Source: Trichostrongylus colubriformis (Eukaryota; Nematoda; Chromadorea; Rhabditida; Trichostrongylidae). From it: a stretch of 64,000 bases of DNA. The position numbers were made by a program, and so were the translations under genes. This document shows positions 47,461-57,835 of this stretch, piece by piece. The notes under the pieces are model-generated. The model was given only the letters and a program-made list of their open reading frames with translations, searched no databases and was not told the DNA's origin. The DNA lies in contig OZ022259.1 of NCBI GenBank assembly GCA_963978905.1, positions 45,216,727 to 45,280,726 on the forward strand, given 5' to 3'. Numbering within the stretch: the stretch's first letter is position 1; each line of letters opens with the position of its first letter.

Positions 47461-47892
47461 TTAAAGGAATCGTCCACGGAAAATGAGTTTTTGTGTTACC
47501 CATATATTTATGTTGTATTTGCCTAATGTTGGCCTCATGCAAAATTTCACGCGAAAAAATGTGAATCTGGCTGAGATACAGCACCACAAAGTGCGGTCCC
47601 AGTGGGCGGGGCCTCCGTGTAAAAGCCTCGTACCGCGTCCGCCGTGGTCGAGACGCATTGTAGGAACAGAAGGTTACGTAAACAGTCCCACTCTCCGTTC
47701 CCAACGGCGGCGGAAGACGGGACGAGGCTTTTACACGGAGGCCCCGCCCACTGGGACCGCACTTTGTGGTGCTGTATCTCAGCCAGATTCACATTTTTTC
47801 GCGTGAAATTTTGCATGAGGCCAACATTAGGCAAATACAACATAAACATATGGGTAACACAAAAACTCATTTTCCGTGGACGATTCCTTTAA
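47461..47892. mobile_element. TTAA MITE family 2, near-perfect palindrome
   Basis: 432 bp with TTAA at both ends. It differs from the 20764 copy at only a handful of positions, which suggests recent movement. Confidence 0.9.
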
Positions 47893-48091
47893 GGTAGTGT
47901 TCAGAGTTTGCGAAACAATCGCCAGGACATCAGGCGATGCATTTGCGTCAAACATACACCGATGCGTGTCTTTCCTTTTCCCGCCTGAGTAGCCTAATCG
48001 ATCAATCCTCAAATCGATACGCATCTTTTTCATTTGCCCTCACGTGTCTCACCATTGTACCATAGTGGGCCTATTACACTACTGTCACACT

Positions 48092-49038
48092 TAGGTATTG
48101 TTCATGGTTCGCGATTCAAGCGATCGCACCATCGCTTTGATCGCGTGACTGGCACGATTCGTGCGAATTAGGTGGATGGAACAGTACAGGGGGTTCCGAA
48201 AACAGAGTAATCTTTTCCTCCACTTTCAACCCAACTTTAGTCGAACTGCAGCAATTTCTGACGAGGTGCTTCCATCCTCGAATTGAAGAGCAGACCTCAC
48301 TCTATCACTAAACTCCGTAACAGTCTTCTGCACGAACATGATCGGGAGCTTGTTCCGAATAAACATGATGTGTCACCCCAATTCGGCGAAATCAGAGATT
48401 TTGTCACTCTCGTTCACAACCTTGCAAAGGTCCGTTCACTCTGGGTACCTGAGGGGATTCTTATTGGGTGGTACCATTAACTATTCCGTTTTCCATGCTC
48501 CCAACATCCTTCGTTTCCCGGAACGAAAACGTGCCATGACCACTGAAAACTCTCCGGAGGGGGGTTTGAGGCATGAAAATTGACACTTCGAATCATAACA
48601 GCGTTGTCCGAGCAGCAACGGCTCTGCGACTTCCATGAACCGAAGGGCCAATCCTTAGGAAGCTTCCCACAAAAGACCTACCGCGGAGCCTAGCTCTACT
48701 GTTTTAAACGGACCTTGATACCGTAGGTGCTCTGAAGCCCGGCTGCGCCGACTGAAGGCTCCGTGTTTTGATGAAGATGAAAGTAGTGAGTCTTAACTTG
48801 CTCCTGTTTCTACAGGAACATTTTGGGAATATTTTGCCTCAGTACTTTTATCTATTTCGTTTTCCTATATTTTGTATACTCGGTGGATGTGATCCGTGAA
48901 CAAAAATTCTCTTTTTTGGCACCCCCTGTTTACGTATCGATTGGATGTACGATGCGCCTGAATCACTTGATCGACATATATCTTGTTCCTTTCGCCTGAA
49001 TTGCGCAGTCGCCTGAATCGTGAACTCTAAATAATACC
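48092..49038. mobile_element. Outer inverted-repeat element split by the nested GGGGGTGCC copy
   Basis: The left outer end TTAGGTATTGTTCATGGTTC and the right outer end (inverse of AAGGTATTATTTAGAGTTC) pair, and both continue into GATTCA.GCGA text. Without the insert it would be about 205 bp. Confidence 0.5.
48187..48928. mobile_element. Second copy of the GGGGGTGCC element, nested in another element
   Basis: Left CAGGGGGTTCCGAAAA, right TTTTTTGGCACCCCCTG. The interior is 70-80% similar to the 9.7 kb copy by eye. It interrupts an outer inverted repeat (48092-48186 with 48929-49038). Confidence 0.72.
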
Positions 49039-49044
49039 TTGAAA

Positions 49045-49235
49045 GTGTTTTCAGTATTAGTATTTTATCAATATCAAATGCCTGATACATTGAAATGTTT
49101 ACTATCGAATGCTGATAAGATACTTTTCCGAAGTAAGTTGCAATCATTCATTCCGATCAGATGCATATGAAGATGCATTTCCAAATTTCTGGCAGCATTT
49201 GGCTGGTAACCGTGCTGCTGCCCAACATAGCAGGT
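49045..49235. repeat. Dispersed 190-bp repeat, copy 1
   Basis: It shares CGAATGCTGATAAGATACTT, TCAGATGCAT and GGCAGCATTTGGCTG in order with 56225-56405. Confidence 0.6.
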
Positions 49236-50162
49236 TCGTAATTGAAGGATTTTCAATTTTTCCGTCACTTCCCCTTAAGTAGTTCCGGGTAACAACTCAT
49301 GCAAACTTTTCAAGGACTTATTTATGGAGGTGATATGAAGCAAGTGTGAGTGAAACTTCATATTTTCTACCTTTTGGGGACGAACCATTGAAAACTTTCT
49401 GAAGCATTGTTGCAATCCCAATGCATGTTATTGGGAAGAGGGGTGGGCATCGACTGTTGTAGCGCAAAAAACGCATCTGCCGTGCTGCACCAAATACCAC
49501 CCTGTATAAAGCACCGCGATAGCTTCGTCCTTACCACGTCACATTACTGTTTCTTTTTCATACGAATGTAATTTCTAAGTTTCCCTATTTTTTTTTGGGG
49601 GGGGGGGGCGCAGCTTCATGCTTTATGAATCAGTAGTAGCGTATCGCGTATCATTGTTCACAGAATGATTTACGTAAGGACATGACAAAGTATCCAGGAG
49701 GATGTGAGTTCAGCTCAAGCCTGGGGAGGGAAGGAACCTCTGGGTGCGGCGTGAACCATTTTTCATCAAGAAACCCCTTTTCTCAAATGAAACTTGTTTC
49801 ACCCACAACTAAGCTCCTCTCTCTCCCTGAGCTTGACTAAATCTCGTATCCCCTCCTACATGAAAAAGCACCTGCTGTAGAAACATAGTCGTGGGAGCGT
49901 TCTTTGCACATTTTTACAAGTATGCCAACTTGCGACGTATAATGTGATGTCGCGTCTACCCCCACCCCCGTGACCCACATCAGCCCGTCGATTTTGGGTG
50001 CGTCCTTATGTCAGGATTTCGCATCACGACGAGCGATGGGCGACGCGGTGTGTGCGAGCATGCGCGTCGCTAGAGTTGGGTCTTAGAGCGATCACAAACG
50101 AATTCTAGGGGCGCGATGCGCAGTTGTCTTGTAATCGCTTCGGGACCCAACAACACGGCGCC

Positions 50163-50703
50163 TTAAAGACAGTGTTAGGGATAATGTGGGTGATAAGAAA
50201 TCCTAAAAGGAGTCATTTAGTGAAAAACTACGGGTGTGAGAAGCCTATGCATGGCGAAGTCCCCCGCGGAAAGCGCCCCCTTGAGCTGTGGCAGAGGCGG
50301 CCTCGTCAGGGCAAGCCGCCTTGGTTTAGGGCAGCCCGCCTCCAGGCGACGTGATTAGTGGGTGGTCACGGTGAGGTTGGTCAAGGAGATCGGCAGGATT
50401 GAAAGTATCGCGGCGCGCTTTCTCACTTTAAGCTTGAAGCTCACCACATGAAAATAGATGCTGTCGCATTTCCGAACATCCCTTCATGTTTACGTCTTGG
50501 TAATGCCGATGGGAGACCTATGCGGACTACCCGCCTCTTGACGGGTAGATCGTCTAGAACCAGCGGTGGGAAGGGGTCCTATTTCTCGGGTTTTTGGCCA
50601 TTTCCATCCGTTTTTTCTGTACTGTCCTGTTACTAGGCATCTCGGGTTTCATATTCACTACTTCTTTTACTCTTCGTCCGAATTTCCCCTAAAGCTGCCT
50701 TAA
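50163..50703 (+). mobile_element. TTAA MITE family 1, full copy
   Basis: Left TTAAAGACAGTGTTAGGG, right CCCCTAAAGCTGCCTTAA. Its right TTAA (50700-50703) is also the left TTAA of the next element. Confidence 0.83.
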
Positions 50704-51180
50704 AGGCACAGTTCTCGATAATTTTCATGCGTCTTCGCGTTCCGTAAAGACTCTGAGGGTGCTGAAGAGCACATAAGCAAAGAAGCAGCCAAAGAAATTT
50801 CCAAAAATGCTCAATATAATGTGTTTCCGACCTTTTGCTTCGTCGAGTTTTCAACTTAGAAGCACGCATTTCAACAAGTTTCCGCGTGTCAATATCATTC
50901 GATAAGGTTGCTATTACCATGGGAATCCTCCCTATCCTATCTTATTGCAGTCCATATCATGCCTCTTATCCACGTAAATGCCACCGCTGCTCTGCTGGCT
51001 AAGTCGTAGAATGGGTGTGGGCCATCTTGAGACGGTGGCCGCCAGCTGACTTACGAGTTCTTTGCGCGTTTGGCGCTCAACCCTCACGCCGCGGTGATAG
51101 CACACTCTTTGCTTGTGGTAGGGCCTATCTACTCGTGGTTGGAACCAAGACACTCATATTATCGTGAACTGTCCCTTTAA
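50700..51180. mobile_element. TTAA MITE family 4
   Basis: Left TTAAAGGCACAGTTCTCGAT, right ATCGTGAACTGTCCCTTTAA, 481 bp. It abuts the family 1 copy through a shared TTAA. Confidence 0.8.
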
Positions 51181-51414
51181 AGCTCGTCCGCATCGCTTCG
51201 TTCTCGACACGTCGCGGGGCGAAATCCTGAAATAAGGGTACACACCCGTGATGTTTAACCTGGTCATTCAGAAGACTAGTGCAGTCATGTTAGACTAGGC
51301 TAAGGTTATAGCTTACCAATCGCACGATCGTGCGATCGCATACATCGTCTGGGCACTTTCATTTGAACGCGTTATTTTTTCGCCGCAATGCAAAGCTCGC
51401 GAGTGGTGGGTCTG

Positions 51415-51790
51415 TGGCCTTATGTTCAATTTTCGCGCGGCAGCGCGCGGTGAGCGGCGCGACGAATTCTTTTGCGTGTGATTGAGTGCATTGAGTACAC
51501 TCCCTTTAGGTATTCACGTTCGAATTAATTATTTCTTGAATAGGATTGTTATCATGAACGCTATTGTTTATTTTACTTTTTATGTTACTGTTTTGTCTTT
51601 TTAGGGCAGAAAAGTTATTGTTTTCAGATGATGGTGAGATAAACAGCTGTTTCTCAAATGACCTCGATGATACCAGCCCCTTGGGCCGTGAGCGGAATTC
51701 CAGCCGACCGCGGCAAGTTGTGGCGCCGCGAGTGCGACGATGCAAAGCGAAAATTCAACATAAGGCTATACACCTACGAGTGGTATTAGA
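51415..51790. repeat. Dispersed repeat, second copy
   Basis: Counterpart of 24930-25300 (GCGTGTGATTGAGTGCATTG, ATTATTTCTTGAATAGGATT). A 121-codon open frame crosses it (RRCKAKIQHKAIHLRVVLDR), but the corresponding frame is not open in the other copy, so I do not call a gene. Confidence 0.6.
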
Positions 51791-53190
51791 CCGTGAATGG
51801 CAACAGAATACCTTTGATTGGGGAAAATTGTACATCCTAGAGAGGATCGCACGAGGACATATGCGATCACATGATCGCTATATAACCTCGATTCTACCAC
51901 TAACATGCCACGAGTGCACGCTCAAGTGAGGGTGCCGAAGGCAATTTGCACGACCACGGAATCGCTAGATCGATACGTATCCGATAAACAGTCAGTCTGC
52001 AAAATGTTCTCGAGGTATAGCTCTAGCTGTGAAGGTGGTGAGAGGGAGCCTTTAGCGGCGAGTTGTGCCGTATCAAGTCTTCAAACACTTCTAATTCTCC
52101 TTCAAAGAACTCATACTTGACCTTAATAGCTACCCAAGTTGTAAAAACAACCGTCTTCACCATCAGCATTTATCCGATACTGCCAAACTCCTAGTTACAA
52201 ATGATACATCTTTCGAGGGTCTTTTTTAAAGTAGCGAAAGGTGAAAGAAATTTCCCTGTCCGTACCATGTTTCGTTTCAGGTTTCTGCCGGCAAATGCTC
52301 TTTTTCTAAACAAAACCATAGTACCTAAAACGTTCTATCGCATTTATGCAATCGAAAGATGTACATTTAAAATTTTATTTGCACTCAGCAACTGTGTCGA
52401 AACCACAGGTCACACGTAAGCAAATGTGGATATTATTGAATTTGTTGTGAACAGTTTCCAATACAACGAAGGAGAAGAAACATTTTTATCATAATCATGG
52501 TCATGAATGGAGCTCGAACCCGCACTCCACACTTTTCGAGCACCCACGTGAGAAAACAAGTTGTTAGGTATGAGGATAAAACAGGTAGATGGAATTTCGT
52601 CTCTGGCTAAGTAAACTATCGATAATGTATCGATACAACGAAGCTTTTGGTCAAGTTCGTAGATGTCCTGCTTGTTTGACAAGCACATCTGTATTTCACT
52701 TCGCAGTCGTGTGCATTAGGACACTCAAATTGGGTAACGGAGTCATGCGAATTGCGTCATCGTGCACGACAAGAGCCTTTCCACCTTGCTAGTTCTGTGA
52801 GTTGGCTGCGCGCTGAGAAGCTCAACCGTTTACTGATCGCGTACCTTGACTTGAGGAGTATCCTGACGCACACCTAGTTCACAGCAGATTTCCTACCGTC
52901 CCTGCCAACGCCGACACTGACACTAGGCGTTCTATTTATGACGCTTGGCCGAACCATAGCGCAGATCATGTGATGATCGTGGCGAGAGCTCGCTCGGACC
53001 AGTAGCGAGATTCGAAACCTGGCGACAAACGTGGCGCAGTGCTGAATTGTGTTGAGATTCGCGCTGGCCAGCTGCTATCATTGTACTGTAGTATGGTTCT
53101 GTCAACTGTTATAAACAGGGTGCACCACAACACCGCCGGCGTTGTCGGCTACCACCGTCGACGCCGTTGCAACAAAGTATGCAAGCGGCC
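51791..53190. other. No supported gene
   Basis: A minus-strand box-B-like GGTTCGAGCTCC near 52510 is noted but does not fold as a tRNA. Confidence 0.4.
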
Positions 53191-53369
53191 TAAGGCCACG
53201 TTCATACTCTGCGCCGGCAGGGAGTAGCTGCGTTCACATGCAGCGAAGCGAATGGCACGGGTGAGGTGCAGAGACGACACAGGCAACGAGACAGGGTGGC
53301 ACAGGCGGAGACGCAGAGACACACAGCTATCCGCGGTTGCGGGCACCTCAATGTATGAGCGCGACCTTA
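53191..53369. mobile_element. Harbinger-like MITE family 6 copy beside the fold-back
   Basis: Left TAAGGCCACGTTCATACTCT, right ATGTATGAGCGCGACCTTA. It ends 12 bp before the mariner-ended fold-back. A stretch just left (AAAGTATGCAAGCGGCCTAA) looks like the right end of a further copy. Confidence 0.68.
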
Positions 53370-53381
53370 CAGAGCGACCTA

Positions 53382-54759
53382 TTGGGTTGGGGAATAAGTC
53401 CCCGCCATTTTTTTCAACCCCGTTTTTCTCATTGTTTCCTCCATCTTTCCACAAAGCTTATAGATGTTTTCGATAGTGCTTTTTCTGCTCTACAAAATGC
53501 TACGACCTGTTTTTCGATTTCTCCGACTACCTATTATTTATGAGGTTTGGAAATGAAGTACGCTGGAGGCAAAAAATTGCCACTTGCGCACCTCATCTTT
53601 CTCGCTTGCCATCGAGATCAAAAAATGTATTTATATATGTTTCGATAGAGCTTTTTCAGCTCTACAGAACGGTACCACCTATTATTCAAATCGCTCAACT
53701 TTATGCTGTTTTTGAGACTTAGAAATGCAGTACTCGCAAAAGTGTGCACTTTCGTTATCTCCTCTTCCTCGCCTACCATCGAGATTGGAGAGGATGTGCA
53801 TATATGCATTCGATAGGGCTTTTTTTGCTTTACAAGATGACACTACTCTTCTTTTGTATCCTCTCACATTTTGGCATGTAGGAATAGGCCGGCACCTGTT
53901 TTTCAATTCGAAATTGCGTAATAAAAATGAATTTTTTCGGCAGAGTGCTCCCTATCATTCGATAGAGCTCTTTTCGCTCTACAAAGTTATGCTTATGGTT
54001 TTTGTAAGAATCAATTTTAGCAATTTTTTAGATCATTTGAAAGTCGACGCAATCGAGCATTTTTGACAGATGTAGTCGAAAATGCTCGATTGCGTCGACT
54101 TTCAAATGATCTAAAAAATTGCTAAAATTGATTCTTACAAAAACCATAAGCATAACTTTGTAGAGCGAAAAGAGCTCTATCGAATGGTAGGGAGCACTCT
54201 TCCGAAAAATTCATTTTTATTACGCAATTTCGAATTGAAAAACAGGTGCCGGCCTATTCCTACATGCCAAAATGTGAGAGGATACAAAAGAAGAGTGGTG
54301 TCATCTTGTAGAGCAAAAAAAGCCCTATCGAATGCATATATGCACATCCTCTCCAATCTCGATGGTAGGCGAGGAAGAAGAGATAACGAAAGTGCACACT
54401 TTTGCGAGTACTGCATTTCTAAGTCTCAAAAACAGCGTAAAGCTGAGCGATTTGAATAATAGGTGGTACCATTCTGTAGAGCTGAAAAAGCTCTATCGAA
54501 ACATATATAAATACATTTTTTGATCTCGATGGCAAGCGAGAAAGATGAGGTGCGCAAGTGGCAATTTTTTGCCTTCAGCGTACTTCATTTCCAAACCTCA
54601 TAAATAATAGGTAGTCGGAGGAATCGAAAAACAGATCATAGCATTTTGTAGAGCAGAAAAAGCTCTATCGAAAACATCTAAAAGCTCCGTGGATAGATGA
54701 AGGGAACAATGTGAAAAACGGGGTTGAAAAAAACGGCGGGGACTTATTCCCCAACCCAA
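53382..54759. mobile_element. 1.38 kb fold-back element with mariner-like ends
   Basis: The left arm 53382-54064 and right arm 54079-54759 are inverted copies with few mismatches around a 14-base loop. The tips read TTGGGTTGGGGAATAAGTCC, resembling mariner termini, and the element is flanked by TA on both sides (53380-53381, 54760-54761). Each arm contains four diverged units about 150-170 bp apart, with a shared core CGATAGAGCTTTTTCAGCTC (cores at 53471, 53643, 53811 and 53960 in the left arm). It encodes no transposase; open frames in the arms are mirror copies of each other. Confidence 0.88.
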
Positions 54760-54979
54760 TACATACATACATATTTGTCTAGTAGTGGGCACTCCAGCTA
54801 TCAGGAGGTGCGCCTTCACAGTTTTGTGGTTATTTCGAATGTATTAATTCCCTATCAGCTCCTAAAACAATATTTGAGAATTTTGTAGAGATCAGACTTA
54901 GAAGAAGTAGTGGGAAAAATGGAACTTGTTGCACAATATTTTCGTCAACTGTCGAATAAATGTAGATAATCACAGGGCA

Positions 54980-57269
54980 ATGCTGTTATTCTTTAACAAT
55001 TTCCACGAATTATTGCGGCAAATACCGCACGGTACAATGCCAAACGCCATTGTGTTCTCACGAAATCCTTGTAAGTTTTGTTGAATTCCAAGGAAATCAG
55101 ACTAATATGTATTCAACGTTTCCAGTGAAATTCCCGCCTAATGTCACGACTGAGATTCCGTCCTTTCCTGACGCCACGTACAATGTTCTCGTCAGAGGCA
55201 AGAAAGAAAGTTAGTTTTGCTAATTTTCCGGAATAAGAACCCTACGCCTATGGACAATTTGACATTTTTACAGTATAGAAGTCTACAACAGCTTACATTG
55301 CTGCATGTTCATCTAGCTATTCCTGACACACTTTTTGAAAATTATTCTTTTATTTATTAGAAATTCATACATTCAGCTCCAAACTATAGCCAGCATGATT
55401 AACCAAGAAATACTTACGTATGATCGGCCGTATGGTAATAGTATCAGCCCAGTGAGCCATTACATCGTGTGCTCTTCCCGTTTTTTCTAAAGTTTGATGC
55501 TCGTAAAGAAACCGTTCGCAAATTTTGGCCGATCGTGGGAGATTTAGACAGAAGTGCTAATTAGTGCGGTTGTAGAGGAAGAAGAGGATGAAACAGTCCA
55601 AAACGAGACAAGCGACTCCACTCCACAGTCCACAACGTGCATTTGCCCCTATGCGTCACTGCAGGGAATGTTGCAGTGACGAGGAGAATTAAGCCAGTTG
55701 GCCGTGAACTCTTCCCGCCCTCCACACCTACTGAGCCATCGGAAGATTATGAGTGGAACGTAACCGTAAGAAATCAAAATCCCCGAGGCGCTCTTTTGTG
55801 AGCGAATTTCTTCACAGATCCTGCCATTAAAGTTAGCCATTTCACTTATAAAAAACATATCTTTCCAGCTCCGATTCTTTTTGTACCTTGGACGGTGTTT
55901 CTAAGGCAAAGCTCATGGTAGAAGATGATCAACGTTTCCGAAATGACATGCAAATAAGTATTGTACGCTCAAGTAACAAAAAAAAATCAATTCCTAGGAG
56001 ATACAATAACAATAATTTTAACATCCAAATTGGGGTACTTCCTGGATCATACCGATAAGTGAAAATCCGCGTGCGGCTCCCTTTTTGTGTGCAAAGGTGT
56101 TGCGTAAGCCCCCCGACGATGGTTCACCAATGACGATTCAGGGGGCTCCTTTAGGCCAGCGTAAAATATGTGTTTAGTCACTGCATCTCACGCACTCGTT
56201 TTGAATATTAATGAACGGGTCAATTAGATTTTCAGTATTTAATGGTACGTTTATGTCAACGGTACAATATTCACTACCGAATGCTGATAAGATACTTTTC
56301 CTGAGTACAGCTGTAATCATTCATTCTGATCAGATGCATCTGAAAATGCATCCTCAGATTTGTGGCAGCATTTGGCTGCGAATCGTGATGCTGCTCTACA
56401 TTTCTTCAGCAAGCCGCTTGTAGTCCTTTTTACCAACAGCCACGCGGAGCATACCGCAAAAGTCGCTTTTAGTACGGTTCTTGTTCAGCGCGTAATATAT
56501 TGTATCCTTCTTTAGTTACACAGATGAAGCAGCTCGAGCACTCAGCCACAGAATCAAGCATGACGTCGAGGAACCGTCACCCTTTCCTCCCATTTTGTTA
56601 CCTCAAAACGCTTTCCAAGACACCGAATACAAGTGCCTGTCCAGAAGCTCGACCATCTTGACTTTGCTCTGCTACCGCAATTTGAAGGCACACCAAGCGA
56701 TAATCAGGTTAGTGACTTGCTTTCTTGAAGCATGTAGGCCCTTGGATAACTACTCAGGCTGCACACTTAATCCGGCTGGACTGCACGGTGCACCCTCACG
56801 TTGATGTGGCTGCTTGAGCACAACCAAGCTACGCCCACCAACCAAGTCACACCTGGCCTTAGAGGAACGGAGCTCCAACGTGGACGCTGCCTTCATCATT
56901 GGAATAGCCTTTTTTATTATCTTTCCTTATCGCAAGCTTTTTTCTGAACGTGGGCGCCACGTTGGAAATTGGTTCGTCTGAGCCTGGGTGTGATTTGGTT
57001 GGGTGGGCGTGGCTTGGTTGTGTTCAAGCAGGCAGAACACCGTGAGGGTGCACCGTGCAGCCGCAACAAAGGTGCAGCCTGAGCACTCAAGGACTAGTTG
57101 CCCCAAGATGGTAAGCCCCTATTCGATTATCGCGTGGTGTGCCTTTAAAGATTCTGCCAAGTTTGTTGCCCAAGCAAGGGAGCACTGTGTCGAGGAAAAC
57201 GTTTGTAAAATACGACCCCTTCCTGAAGTTATTCAACCTAATTATCAATGGCCAGTGGGCGGAGAGTAG
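54980..57269 (+). CDS. Predicted multi-exon gene of unknown function (about 240 codons)
   Basis: The model has exons 54980-55070, 55126-55209, 55677-55765, 55818-55831, 55869-55957, 56524-56707 and 57092-57269 (TAG stop), with phase agreement throughout. Intron 1 is strong (GTAAGT to TTTCCAG, 55 bp); introns 2 and 3 are good. Clear coding text appears in exon 2 (KFPPNVTTEIPSFPDATYN), exon 3 (ELFPPSTPTEPSEDYEWN) and exon 6 (ARALSHRIKHDVEEPSPFPP, then SSTILTLLCYRNLKAHQAI). The last exon contains FVAQAREHCVEENVCKIRP. Weak points: exon 4 is only 14 bp and the intron after it only 37 bp; without that intron, exon 4 would run to a stop in LGRCF. The acceptor before exon 7 (ACTCAAG) is poor and lies nine bases after an inserted element that nearly fills intron 6. 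I do not recognise the product; no signal peptide or clear membrane segment is visible. The start codon may not be the true one, since an acceptor-like CACAG lies just upstream at 54975. Confidence 0.55.
56225..56405. repeat. Dispersed 190-bp repeat, copy 2, in an intron
   Basis: Matches 49045-49235 in the same orientation. It lies in intron 5 of the 54980 gene model. Confidence 0.6.
56753..57083. mobile_element. Palindromic MITE filling an intron
   Basis: Left CTCAGGCTGCACACTTAAT; right is the inverse, ending GGTGCAGCCTGAG. Inner arms pair through GCACGGTGCACCCTCACG. 331 bp. It nearly fills intron 6 of the 54980 gene model, ending nine bases before the proposed acceptor. Confidence 0.8.
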
Positions 57270-57572
57270 GTGCGATCCTTCAGGTAGTTCCAAATTTTGT
57301 GACAGACAGACAAACTAAGGCGATTATATATGCGAGGCTGCAAAATCGCAGAATCGCAAAGTCGCGGAGTATGATGGCAACTGTAAAATATGATTGTCCA
57401 ATGAAGTTGGAGAAATGAGTGCGACAGAGACGCACTGGGATCGATACTTCGACCGAGCTCATTGTCAGTCCTTGAAAACTTGCCGTCAATACTAAAGGGT
57501 CCTAGAAAGTCGATGATGATCCCTTCATAAAGGATAAAGGATAAAGTTTTTGGCTTTAACCAGTCCCTCTCT

Positions 57573-57835
57573 GGGATGCGTCGCACATTCTAGTTCCATT
57601 CAGAATCGTAATGGCAGGTGAATGTGATGTGGCCTATACAATGACTTGCGGTGGCCAGCCGATGTACAAGTCAGTGCTTTTATCCTCCCAACATTCTGGT
57701 ACCAATTTGCCGACCCTGGAGGGACGGAAGGCTTGGTTGGCCTGGGTGGGCGTTGATGCGGGATCTGATCCCCGCACCGTGAGAGTGGGGTGCGCGCCAC
57801 CTGTCACTACACCACCTCCGCCCGATCTCTTCACC
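57573..57835 (-). repeat. tRNA-derived SINE copy
   Basis: On the minus strand the head (near 57828-57757) contains a box-B-like T arm GCGGGGATCAGATCCCGC, and the body follows leftwards (AAGCCTTCCGTCCCTCCAGG) to GGATGCG-type text. Matches 62018-62270 along its length. The plus-strand open frames here are shadows. Confidence 0.65.

Larger units (their letters stand above)
43835..48091. other. Repeat-rich, no supported gene
   Basis: It holds family 7 copies, a LINE-like tail, C and G runs, and one family 2 palindrome. Longer open frames (44614-45087 -, 45916-46293 +) overlap repeats or C runs and show no splice context. Confidence 0.4.

Noticed and set aside
52495..52570. Minus-strand tRNA-like sequence with box B GGTTCGAGCTCC
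   Set aside because: The T stem pairs poorly and no acceptor or anticodon arm forms.
53725..54416. 113- and 79-codon frames in the 53-54 kb region
   Set aside because: Both are copies of the same frame in the two arms of the fold-back, with no splice context or family resemblance.
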